The notes under the pieces are model-generated. The model worked only from the letters and a program-made list of their open reading frames with translations. It ran no database searches and was not told the origin of the DNA. A DNA stretch of 21,713 nucleotides from Treponema sp. GTDB lineage: Bacteria; Spirochaetota; Spirochaetia; Treponematales; Treponemataceae. Every line of letters starts with the position of its first letter. Position 1 is the first letter of the stretch. Shown here piece after piece: positions 1 through 9,600 of this stretch. Where the stretch lies: contig JAGABO010000213.1 in the NCBI GenBank assembly GCA_017614655.1, forward strand, positions 1 to 21,713, written 5' to 3'. Position numbers and translations under genes: made by a program.

Positions 1-3000
1 AAATCTGTTTCTTCAAGTCCTTTTGAATCTTTTGCAGTTCCGCTTATCGAAATTATTTTGTTAACCTGAACTCCGGCTGCCGATGTATCTGCATCATTCG
101 GTGAGCTGATTACAACTTCCGGCGGTGTAATGTCTACAGAAATCGTTCCTACAACAACAGTCTGGCTGTTTCCTTCTTCGGCATCGTCCGTTACGGTTGC
201 AGTTACGTTAATCGGCTGGTCTGCTGTAAGTCCCGTAAATACATTTGCGTTGATTGTTGCAGTCCATTCTGCTCCGAGTGCTGAATCCGAAGATGTCGGC
301 GTAAACGAAACAGTTCCGTAGACAGTGCTGTCCTTTGTTATCTTCTTGCCGTTTACTTCGAGTTCAATGCTCTTGATTCCGGCAGAAGGCTTTACGTCCG
401 TAACTGTTCCGAAAATTTCTACAGCCCTCGTTCCGTTTGTATATGTTGTTGATGAATAGAACCTTTCATCAGAAACGATTTCCGGAACCTTAATGTCTAC
501 GTTTAATGAAAATGCAGGAATACCGTCATCTTCTCCGGCAGTTCCTCCGTTCCATCCGTTTCCGTCAGAAGAAGAACCGTAGTTTACATCAAGAGTGTCT
601 GCCCTTGCGTTTCCTACATTGTCTACTGCAACAAGAACAAGATAATTGTTTCCTTCTTTAAAGTTACTTATTGAAGTTTTAAAGTTGCTTTCTACGTTAC
701 GGAAAGTAACGTAAGTATTTCCCTGATCGTCTTTTTCTTTATAGAATACGCGTCTTGTTTCTGTTTCTGTAAGCGGATAGAATACCCTTGCATTTTCGTC
801 CGTAAGATAATTCTGTTCAAAAGCAAGAACGGCATCTTCATCCGGCTCTGAATCAAAGAAGCGGTACCAGATTTCTTTTAGTCCCGAACCTTCGTCAAGG
901 AAGTTTCCGCGGATTTTAACGGTCTCGCTTTTTCCGTAAGTTCCGGCTGCATATTTACCGCCGACATCCTTATCGAGGCTGTTGTTCCACTGCGGCTGCT
1001 GTGCGAGGGCGCTTCCGTCATTTGCCCTGGCTGTCTTAAAGTCTCCGTTTGCAAGAGACGGATCTTCGTTGTCTGCTTCACCAATGCGGAAAACAATGTC
1101 CTTATTATTTGAAGCAGCATAATGTAATCCTTCCGGACCGTTTACATCAAATTCTACAAGTACGTTTCTGTTCTGAACGTTTCCTGCAGCATCCGTAAGT
1201 TTAAGTTCAAAGACAACACTGTCTCCGGTAAGGCCAGTTAAATCAATGTTTTCAAAACGCCAGGAACGGGCGTCATTTATGTTTGTATAAATGGTGCTTC
1301 CGGCTTTTAAAGAAACGCTTTCGAGTTTTTTATCATCACTTGCAGTTCCTTCAAGAGAGAAAACCGCTTTCTTATTGTTTACGTAATATTTTTTGTAATA
1401 ACCGTTACCGGCCTCTGCTGCTTCGTAAGAATAATTTCCCGAAAGGCGGCAGCTGTCTACATCAGGAACAGTCTCGTCGTAAGTTACAGAGAAGAATTCT
1501 ATTTCTGCAGGAACAGAATCATTGCTGCTTACTTCACTTAATCCGATTGCCTTGAACTCACCGTTGCTGTCCGGAGTAAAGCGGACTTTAAATGAACTGA
1601 TTTCAGTTGTATCTTCTGTAAAGTCGTCGTAGCTCTTCCACTGTGCAGCCGCTATCTGAGATTCTGCTTCATTAAGTTCACTGCTGATTGCAGCTGTAGA
1701 ATACTTAACTTCCGTTACAGTAAAAGCTTCGTTCTTTAAACTGAATTCAAGATCGCGCACACCATTCTTTGCATCTTCATAAGCTCCGTAAACAGTAAAC
1801 TCTGTAGTTCCGTTTACATAAACATCGTTGTCCATTTCCTTAAGGACACCTGCGGCTGCAGAAGAAGTATAGAACAGTTTTTCAAAAGTAAGGTTGGACT
1901 GAGCCAGAATTGCAAAGAAGTAATCACCTGAATAGCTGATTACATCATTGCTGTCTGTATCATTTCCTTCTATAGTAATCTGATAAAATTTTCCGGCCTT
2001 TAAATTTAGTGCATTGTCATTTCCGTTAAGGTTAAACTGATAGCTTTCGCCGCTTATAAGATTTGCTTCGTTGAACGGATCAGTCGTGTAACTTTCTATT
2101 TTGTCTGCAAGCGTAACTGTAGAATCAGAAGAAAGGCGGATCATGTCCGAAGAAACTTCTACAGGTTCTTCTTTTGGAAGAAGCGTATCGGGACTTATCT
2201 GTGTAAGATAAACTTTTACAGAAGAAGGAACTATTCCCTTCTGATCAAGGCCTTCTTCGATTTTAAAATCAATTGTTCCTTCTACAGGAATTGTCTTAAT
2301 CTTGTTTTTATCTCTCCCGTGATCTCCGCAGCCTGTTACGGAATATGTCGGGTTTACTGTTGAATTTATAGAAAAGAAGAACATGTCATTTTCTGAAGAC
2401 ACATAATTTTTTTCCTGAATGTCTTCTGCAGAAAGAATTTCCCTTATCCTTTCCTTCTGTTCTTCTGAATATTCATTTCCGGAATACGAGCCGTTAACAA
2501 TCGATTTGATTACCGACTGATCCGGCACTTCAATTATATTAAGGGATTTCTTTATTGTTGCATTAACCGCATCCTTACTGAATACGCGGCTTGTTTTATT
2601 TCCTGTTTCATCCTCTGCGGAAAGAAGCATAAGGTACTTTTTCTGCTTATCCCAGTTTTCATTTGATTCATCCTTGTCTCCGTAAAGAGTCTGGAAGTTT
2701 TTTGCAGCATACCATTTTTCTTCGTCATAGCCGGCATCTTCCGGAGTTAAAAGAAGAACCGCAGGATCATATTCTGCAAGCGTGATGTTTACACTGCTGG
2801 TCGTAAAATCTGTGTAAGTACTTTTTGGAAGTTCTATTTTTTCTTTTGTATCGTAATCATAAACATCAACTTTAAGTTCCTTTATTCCTTTATCTTCACT
2901 AATGTTTCCGAGAAGTTTTACGGAACGTCCGTAAGAAGAAGGAGAACCGGTTGATTCAAATTTATTCGGTTTTTCTGCAAAGAAAAGCGGCGGAGTTGTA

Positions 3001-3521
3001 TCAACTTCAAAATAACGGGTTGAACCGCCCGAGTCATGACCGGCTGCATCAAAGGCATGAACGGTAATATCATACTTTCCGTCCGGAAGAACCTTACGTC
3101 CTTCTGTTTCTTCCGAAGTATTTGTTGCAAAAACATACTGCCATGTTTTATCTGATTTAACGACAGCTTCTACATTTTCGTAAAGATAAGAAACATTTGA
3201 AGATTCTGCGGATTCTGTTTCTGCGTTACCCTGAGTGCTGCTTTTTAATACAACAGATATCGTAACTTTAACAACGGCCTTATCATCACTCCAGGTTCCG
3301 CCTACAAGAACATCACCATTGTTTACGGAACGTGATTCCGGGGTTTCTATTACAAGAACCGGTGCCTGCGTATCAACGGCAGAACCAAGTCCTGAGTCAC
3401 AGGAAGATGTAAATGCAGAAAGTGAAAAGACAATACATGCAAAACCGGCAGCTTTTTCGAACAGCCGCCTGCCTTTCGATGAAAATATCGGACAAGTAAT
3501 CTTTTTAAAAAAATTCTTCAT
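1..3521 (-). CDS. Giant Ig-repeat lipoprotein (3' end outside window)
   Basis: I translated this strand by hand from the ATG at 3521 to base 1. The frame stays open throughout, giving at least 1173 residues with the C-terminus beyond the window. A GGGAG ribosome site precedes the ATG by about 6 bases. The N-terminus has a long basic segment (KGRR near residue 16), a hydrophobic core and the sequence SAFTSSC, so Cys41 is a plausible lipid-attachment site under the relaxed spirochaete lipobox; signal peptidase II processing is inferred. Beta-rich Ig-like units follow, with the usual marks: APVLVIETP near residue 52, GKYDITVHAFDAAG near 146, PPLFFAEKP near 174, LTDAAGN, VAVDNVGN, and PPEVVISSPNDAD near 1134. 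The nearest upstream gene on the same strand encodes an Ig-array barrel protein 127 bp away, so the two are probably co-transcribed. The role is unknown; a periplasmic or surface structural or adhesive part is the best guess. Confidence 0.85.
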   Translation of the reverse strand, partial: MKNFFKKITCPIFSSKGRRLFEKAAGFACIVFSLSAFTSSCDSGLGSAVDTQAPVLVIETPESRSVNNGDVLVGGTWSDDKAVVKVTISVVLKSSTQGNAETESAESSNVSYLYENVEAVVKSDKTWQYVFATNTSEETEGRKVLPDGKYDITVHAFDAAGHDSGGSTRYFEVDTTPPLFFAEKPNKFESTGSPSSYGRSVKLLGNISEDKGIKELKVDVYDYDTKEKIELPKSTYTDFTTSSVNITLAEYDPAVLLLTPEDAGYDEEKWYAAKNFQTLYGDKDESNENWDKQKKYLMLLSAEDETGNKTSRVFSKDAVNATIKKSLNIIEVPDQSVIKSIVNGSYSGNEYSEEQKERIREILSAEDIQEKNYVSSENDMFFFSINSTVNPTYSVTGCGDHGRDKNKIKTIPVEGTIDFKIEEGLDQKGIVPSSVKVYLTQISPDTLLPKEEPVEVSSDMIRLSSDSTVTLADKIESYTTDPFNEANLISGESYQFNLNGNDNALNLKAGKFYQITIEGNDTDSNDVISYSGDYFFAILAQSNLTFEKLFYTSSAAAGVLKEMDNDVYVNGTTEFTVYGAYEDAKNGVRDLEFSLKNEAFTVTEVKYSTAAISSELNEAESQIAAAQWKSYDDFTEDTTEISSFKVRFTPDSNGEFKAIGLSEVSSNDSVPAEIEFFSVTYDETVPDVDSCRLSGNYSYEAAEAGNGYYKKYYVNNKKAVFSLEGTASDDKKLESVSLKAGSTIYTNINDARSWRFENIDLTGLTGDSVVFELKLTDAAGNVQNRNVLVEFDVNGPEGLHYAASNNKDIVFRIGEADNEDPSLANGDFKTARANDGSALAQQPQWNNSLDKDVGGKYAAGTYGKSETVKIRGNFLDEGSGLKEIWYRFFDSEPDEDAVLAFEQNYLTDENARVFYPLTETETRRVFYKEKDDQGNTYVTFRNVESNFKTSISNFKEGNNYLVLVAVDNVGNARADTLDVNYGSSSDGNGWNGGTAGEDDGIPAFSLNVDIKVPEIVSDERFYSSTTYTNGTRAVEIFGTVTDVKPSAGIKSIELEVNGKKITKDSTVYGTVSFTPTSSDSALGAEWTATINANVFTGLTADQPINVTATVTDDAEEGNSQTVVVGTISVDITPPEVVISSPNDADTSAAGVQVNKIISISGTAKDSKGLEETD

Positions 3522-3541
3522 TTCTACATCTCCCGTTTAAA

Positions 3542-3634
3542 CCGGCAGTATCATACCCTAAAGCAGAGTGCCGGATATCCCCTCATTCACCCCCAGAACT
3601 TTTTTAATTTTGCCGGAAACAGAAGTCCCCGGCA
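3542..3634 (-). promoter_or_regulatory. Four-arm TGCCGG/CCGGCA intergenic element
   Basis: Read on the minus strand, this gap contains TGCCGG (3634-3629), CCGGCA (3616-3611), CCGGCA (3574-3569) and TGCCGG (3547-3542). Arms 1 and 2 can form one hairpin and arms 3 and 4 another; arm 1 can also pair with arm 3, and arm 2 with arm 4. The last arm lies about 6 bases ahead of the GGGAG ribosome site of the lipoprotein gene. No U-run follows either hairpin on this strand, so it is not a standard intrinsic terminator. Possible roles are mRNA stabilisation, partial attenuation between the two giant genes, or a protein-binding site. Confidence 0.45.
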
Positions 3635-3648
3635 GTTAAGATTTTTTA

Positions 3649-6600
3649 TTAGAATACGCAGGTTCTTAAACCGAGCGATACCGTAAAGACGTACTTCTTT
3701 GCATCATCACTTGCGATATCCGACGGAATGAACCAAACCTGCGGCTCAGCGTAAAGTGACCATGTCTTGAACAGGCTAAAGTCATTGAACGTCATGCGCG
3801 GGAATTCAACCTGCATAAGAGCAGCAGAAAGAACCTGCGGAACTTTTTCTCCCGTAGCAGAAGATGCACCTGAATCGCTGAAGTAAGAGAAGTTTGCACC
3901 AACAGAAACCGTTGCACTAAGCCAGTCAAAGTCACGTCCGAAGAAGTAGCGGAACGGCAGGTAAGCAATCTGTGCAATAATCTTTGCACCGAAGACGTTT
4001 CCTCCGAAGCGCAGGTCGGTATGAGGCTGCATGAGAAGGTCAGAAACAAAGTCTCTCTGCTCCTGTGTAAACTGTCCGAAGTTAGCCTGAATCTTAACGG
4101 CATTGTCGAATGCAGTAAGACCTACACCTACATTGTAGAGAGTTGCACCCCAGACACTTACATCAAAGTAAAGTCCCTGGATGAAGCCCGGAACTTCATA
4201 AGAAGCCTTGTCGCCCTGTCTTAAAGTAAGGCGTACGTTCTTAAGTTCAACATCGTCGGAAGTAAGACCGTCAAACTCGATAACCTGGTTGTAATGTCCG
4301 CCTTCTCCCGGAGAAATAAGACGGATTGTCGGAGCCGTTCTGTCTACCTGAACGATTGTGCGTGTTACCGCATTTTCGCCGTTGTACATTTCGGCCTTAA
4401 CAAGCATAAAGTGATAGCCTGCAGGAATATCAAGGTTTTCTACACGGTACTGCCATGAACCCTTGTCTTTCTTAGAAACCGGTTCATAGGTTTTTCCGTT
4501 ATCGAAGCTTATGAAAATCTGGCGGACTTTCTTTCCTTCCAGTTCTGCACGGCGTTCACTTAAAAGTTTCTTGTCTTTAAGTTCAAGCTTTTCTGCATCT
4601 GTAAGGTTATAACCGGCATTTCCTTTAAGGAGAGGACGGTTCATTGCGAAGTCACCGTAAGAGAAGTTGTCCAAAGTTACCCAAGGTCCGTACGGGCTGT
4701 AAACGAAGGTCTGCTCGTCACTAAAGATAGTCTTACCGTTCTTTGTGGTAGCCTTTGCCTTATAACTGTGAACGCCTTCGCTAAGTTCAATCTTTGTTAC
4801 AACTTCACCTTCTTCTGTCTGAGAAACAACTGCAGGAAGTCCGAACTCTTTCTTGATTCTAAAGTTAAAGTAACCGCTCGAAGAAAGTGTAACCGGTTCG
4901 ATGTAGTCAGCAGGCTTTCCGTCAAGATAAAGTTCTACTTTTTCTACAGGATCTTCTTTTTCGCTCGAAGCAGTTCCGTAAATGTTGAACTCACCGTTAA
5001 GATGTTCGCCGTTAAGAGGATACAGGAGGTCAACCTTTGCAAGAGCTACGTTCTTGTTAAGCTGAATGTTGCGGCTTACACGTGTAACGTTACCTGCAGC
5101 ATCCGTTCCTGTAAGTTCTATGTTATAGAAGCCGTTTGGAAGTGCGCTGATGTCGAGTACCTGAGAAATGATTTCTGAAGGTTCAAGGTTCCACTTCGAA
5201 AGGCGTTCAGAGATTGTCTTGTTCTCGAGAGAGCGGATTGTAATGTAAAGGTTCGTAAGTCCGATGTTATCCGTTGTCTGTCCGGAGAAGAAGAGGTTCT
5301 GTGTTGTCTTTGAATCGTCAAGCGGAAGTTCAAGCCTTAATTCCGGAGCAGTGTTGTCTACGTTGATGAGTGATGAATAAAGACCCGTAATTCCGTAGCC
5401 GTCAAATACTTTTATGAAGACAACGTGTGTTCCGTCCTGAACAACGTGAGTATCAAAATCATAAGACCACTGGGTAGTTCCCTTAGCATCGTTGAACGAA
5501 GCACCGTTATCAATACTAACCTGAACTTTGCTTACACCGTTCTTATCACTTGCCCATCCCTTGAGCGTAAGTTTTCCCTTAACGGTTTCGTTGATTCCAG
5601 GTTCCGTTACGCCACCCTTAGGCTCTTCGCGCGAAATGCGGAACTTAGCCTGAACACTGTCTCCCTTAATGCCGTTTATATCCTGAGCATAAACTGTAAC
5701 CGAATGTTCGTTATCGGTCATTGCAGTAAGAGGAACAGAAATTTCATAGTTAAAGCCGAAGCGTTCAGCATCAACAGCCTTGAACTCTTCGTTATCTATG
5801 CGGTAGAAGACTTTACACGGACCGTCATCATCAAAAACAACTCCCGAAATCTTAAAGTCAGTTGTTATAACCTGAACTGATTCCTGGATGTTGTTTTCTT
5901 TGTCTGCCTTCTGATACTTCGGAAGGTGAATTTCTGCAACCGGCTTGTCCTTTTCTTCATCAACAACGAAGTCCCAGCTGTTAAGGGTTGTAACGTTTCC
6001 TGCCATATCAGTAAAGGTAAACGTCATCTTCTGGCTTATAGGAAGTTCAACTGTACCGATTCTTGCATTTGCAAGTGATGAGTTAAACGACTTAAGTGTA
6101 ACCTTTCCTTCTTCGGCAGCAATTTCTTCCGGAAGTCCGTTCTTGTAAATGTCATACTTCTGCTTTGTGCGTCCGTCTGCAGAAGTATATGCAATTTCTT
6201 TAAGAAGTCCCGGTTCCTTTATGTTAAATACGATTGTGTTTTCGCCGTTGATTACCATTTCTGCATCAGGAAGAAGAACTGTTACTTCCGGTGCAGTTAC
6301 ATCTTTCTGAACAACGGTATTGAGAATATTTACTTTTCCCGAAGAATCCTTTGCACGCAGGCTTAACGGAACATATCCGTCTTCGTATCCTTCAAGAGGA
6401 ACAGTAAAATCAAAGGCACCGGATCGTGTTAACGTAACAGGTTTCCATTCAACTTCAACTGCTTCTTTTGTAACATTCCCCTTCTTGTCATATTCAGCAG
6501 CAACTGCATCACCCATGCTGTATTCAAGACTGTCTACGCCGTTACCGTCAGAAACAGTTCCGCTTACTTTAAGGTTGCCGCGGACAAATGCCATATCCTT

Positions 6601-9600
6601 AGGACTTGTAAGTTCTATAGTTGGCTTTGATGTATCAACGATAAGGTTAATTTCCGGAGAATTATAAACAACACCTTTTTCGTCCGTAACACGAATTGTA
6701 ATTCCACGGAACACACCGTCATTTGCAGCCTTAAGGTTTATAATGTTATTGTTTCCGGAGAACTCTGCACTGAGTCCGCGTGTAGAAGAACCGCGCACTT
6801 CTGCTTTTAAAGTTCCGCGCAGAGTATTTGTAAAGGCAGTAAGAACCTGACCGTCATTAAGAATATAAGAATTCTTTTCTGCATCAAAACGTGCACCATT
6901 TAAGGCGGCCCAGTAAACCTTGCGGTCATTGTCCCTTACAGAGTGATTACGCAGAACAATAATTGTTCCCCTTGCTTCCGTAACGGAGTTTCTGTCGTCA
7001 TAAACATTTACCGAAAGTTCTGTAATGCGTGCAGGAAGATTTTCGAGAGGAATGTCTGCTTCGTATTCTGAACCCGGATTGATTGTACGAAGAACTGCCG
7101 TTCCGCTCTGATTTGCTTTTCCTCCGGCAACATTTTCTCCCTTGATTACGTAGTCAACCATCTTAATGCCTGTATTAGACTTGATGGAAACAGTTGCAAA
7201 GTGTCCTGCATCTTTTGTTGTTCCACGGTCAAGAACAAGCTTCATTCCGCTCTTATACGGAGCTCCGTCTACCTTAGAGAAGAAAGCCTTTACTTCGCTT
7301 GCTGCACTTACCGGAAGTTCGGCCGTGTAGTTCGGAACACTCTTTCCCTTTGCAGGTGTAACATCTGTAGGCGTTACGGTAAACGTAATCTTTGAATCGC
7401 TTGCAGAAATCATTTCTCCGCGCACGTATTTAATAAGATTGTCTGTATCACCCTGATATACACAAACACCGAAGAAGTCTTTCTGTCCTTTAATCCAGTA
7501 CACCCTCGGTTCGATTTTTCTAAGTTCCTTTCCGTCTTCTCCCCTAACAACGCCCGGGTCATAAGGAATCTTTCTTACATAAACAGCCTGTGAAGCAACT
7601 TTTCCGGCAGCATCAGTTGCAATAATTTCTACAACAGAAACACCGTCAGAGAAACTGTCTATGTTCATATCTGCAATGCTAAAATTGTTCTTCCTGTCTA
7701 AAGTAACACGGCGTAAATCAGAAGAAGCAGGTTCATTTACTCTTGTAAGAAGTCCTGTATTTTCATCAATTTCGGCCTTTACAGAATGAATCCTATACTG
7801 AACTGTAACTGCACTTGAAGAAGATACACTTCCGCTTATTTTAAGAACATCTGTTGCTGTCCTGAACTCAAACGGAATTTCTTTTTCCGTGTTGTAAAGA
7901 GGATTAGAATCAAGCGTAAGTTTCGGAGGTTCAGCATTCATAAAGAACTTCATTTCGCGCGAGTCATAGTTTACGCCGGTATCTGTCGTAACCCTCACTT
8001 TAAACTTATCACTTGAGCCCGAAGACTTTACTGTAATTACATTATCTTCAAAAGAAGCACTTACACCGCGAACAGCCGGAACAACAGATACACTGGAAAT
8101 TTTTCCGCCTGCAAAATAACCTGTAACAGGATAATCAGACGAAACTTCAATACGTCCGTCTGCATCAACACTGCTGTCTGTAAAGTATACTCCCGGTGCC
8201 GATGTATTAATCTGAGTAAGATCCATTATCGAAAGCAGTGCATTGTTAACTGTAGTTCTGTCAAAAACATCTGTTGCCGTTATGGAAATCTTTGCAACAC
8301 CCCACGGAATTTCCTCTCCATGAAGCGGAATACTTATAGTTGCAGACTTGTCTACACCTTTTTCCGGTGGTGTAAGTTTTGCTGACCCGGAAATCTTTCC
8401 GTTCGTTCCCCATGTAAGATCCCAGTCAACAGATTTAAGTCCGGTAGAAGACGTTACCTTAATTTCATAAGAACCGTCCGCTTCCGGATTTATAATCATG
8501 CCGTCTTCAAAATTTACATTTCCGGAAGAAGATTTAAATACCGCTTTTTCAAATACAGGAGCAACACCTTTTGATTTGAATGTTGTAGTTACAGGATTTC
8601 CCTTTGTACCATATTTATCTGTTGCATAAGCTGTAATCGTATGAGATCCGTTTGAAAGGTCAGCCGGAATTGCATCATAGAATACACCGCAGCAGTCGAT
8701 TGTCTTTTCTTCTCCACCGTCGAGTTTATAAGTTACACTTACAACTCCGTCATCATCCGTTGCAAATCCTCTGATAAAGAGATTTCCTGTCTCACCTTCT
8801 ACATCGGTTCCGTTACCCGGAGAAAGAATCTGTACTACAGGCTTATCTTTTTCCTGATTAAGAGGAATGTCACGGGAAACAGTAACTTTGTTTCCGATAG
8901 TGTCTTCTGCAATAATGGTAAAGCGCTCTGATTTTTCCTTACCGCGTGAATCTACTTCCTTAATCCAGTAAGGGTTTCCCGGAGTAAGTTCAAACTCGCC
9001 GCTTTCGCTTCCCCAGACCCACTTCATGGAACTAACACCGATTGTATCTTTTGCATAACCTGCAACCGTAAAGACTCCGTTCTGAACTTCACCCTGAGCA
9101 GGTGTTAAAATCTTAACGTCCGGCTTTGTGTTGTCTATAAGGAAGAGGAATGCTTCTTCTTTTGTTGAACCTGCACCGTCTGTTGCCTTGAACCAGCAGG
9201 TCGTAGCTCCGTCTTTAAATTTGTTTGTATCTATTGTAAGGGAAAAATGATAAATAACCTGAACGCCGTCTTCGCGTTTTTCTTTAAGTTTTTCTTCCTT
9301 GAGTTTTACTTTTGTGTAGTGGCGTACGGCAGAATCATCCATACTGTACTCAAGGCTCTTGATGCTGTTTCCGTCCGTAACGATACCTTCAATCTTGAAC
9401 TTACCGCTGACGAGTTCGCCCATTTTCTCCGGCTTTGTGATTTTAATTTCCGGAGCATGGCGGTTAAGCTGCCAGATAACTTTTGCCCTTTTACCGATTT
9501 TAGGATTTTCCTTATCTGCATTTCCTTCTTTGTCCGTATATTCAATACCGTAAACTTCTACAGAATGCGGACCTTCAGAAAGCTGAGTCGTATCAAGGTA

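Noticed and set aside
1..3521. Possible frameshifted or fragmented gene, because only short frames are obvious on the minus strand here
   Set aside because: Hand translation from 3521 shows a single uninterrupted frame that simply runs off the window edge.
3235..3540. 101-residue plus-strand frame over the lipoprotein start
   Set aside because: It is antisense to the signal peptide and first Ig unit of the lipoprotein, whose frame is continuous.
4768..5178. 136-residue open frame on the plus strand within the Ig-array gene
   Set aside because: It lies wholly antisense to a clear coding region, has no ribosome site or family motif, and reflects the codon pattern of the real gene. Similar plus-strand frames at 5425-5880, 6320-6667 and 9247-9606 were rejected for the same reason.
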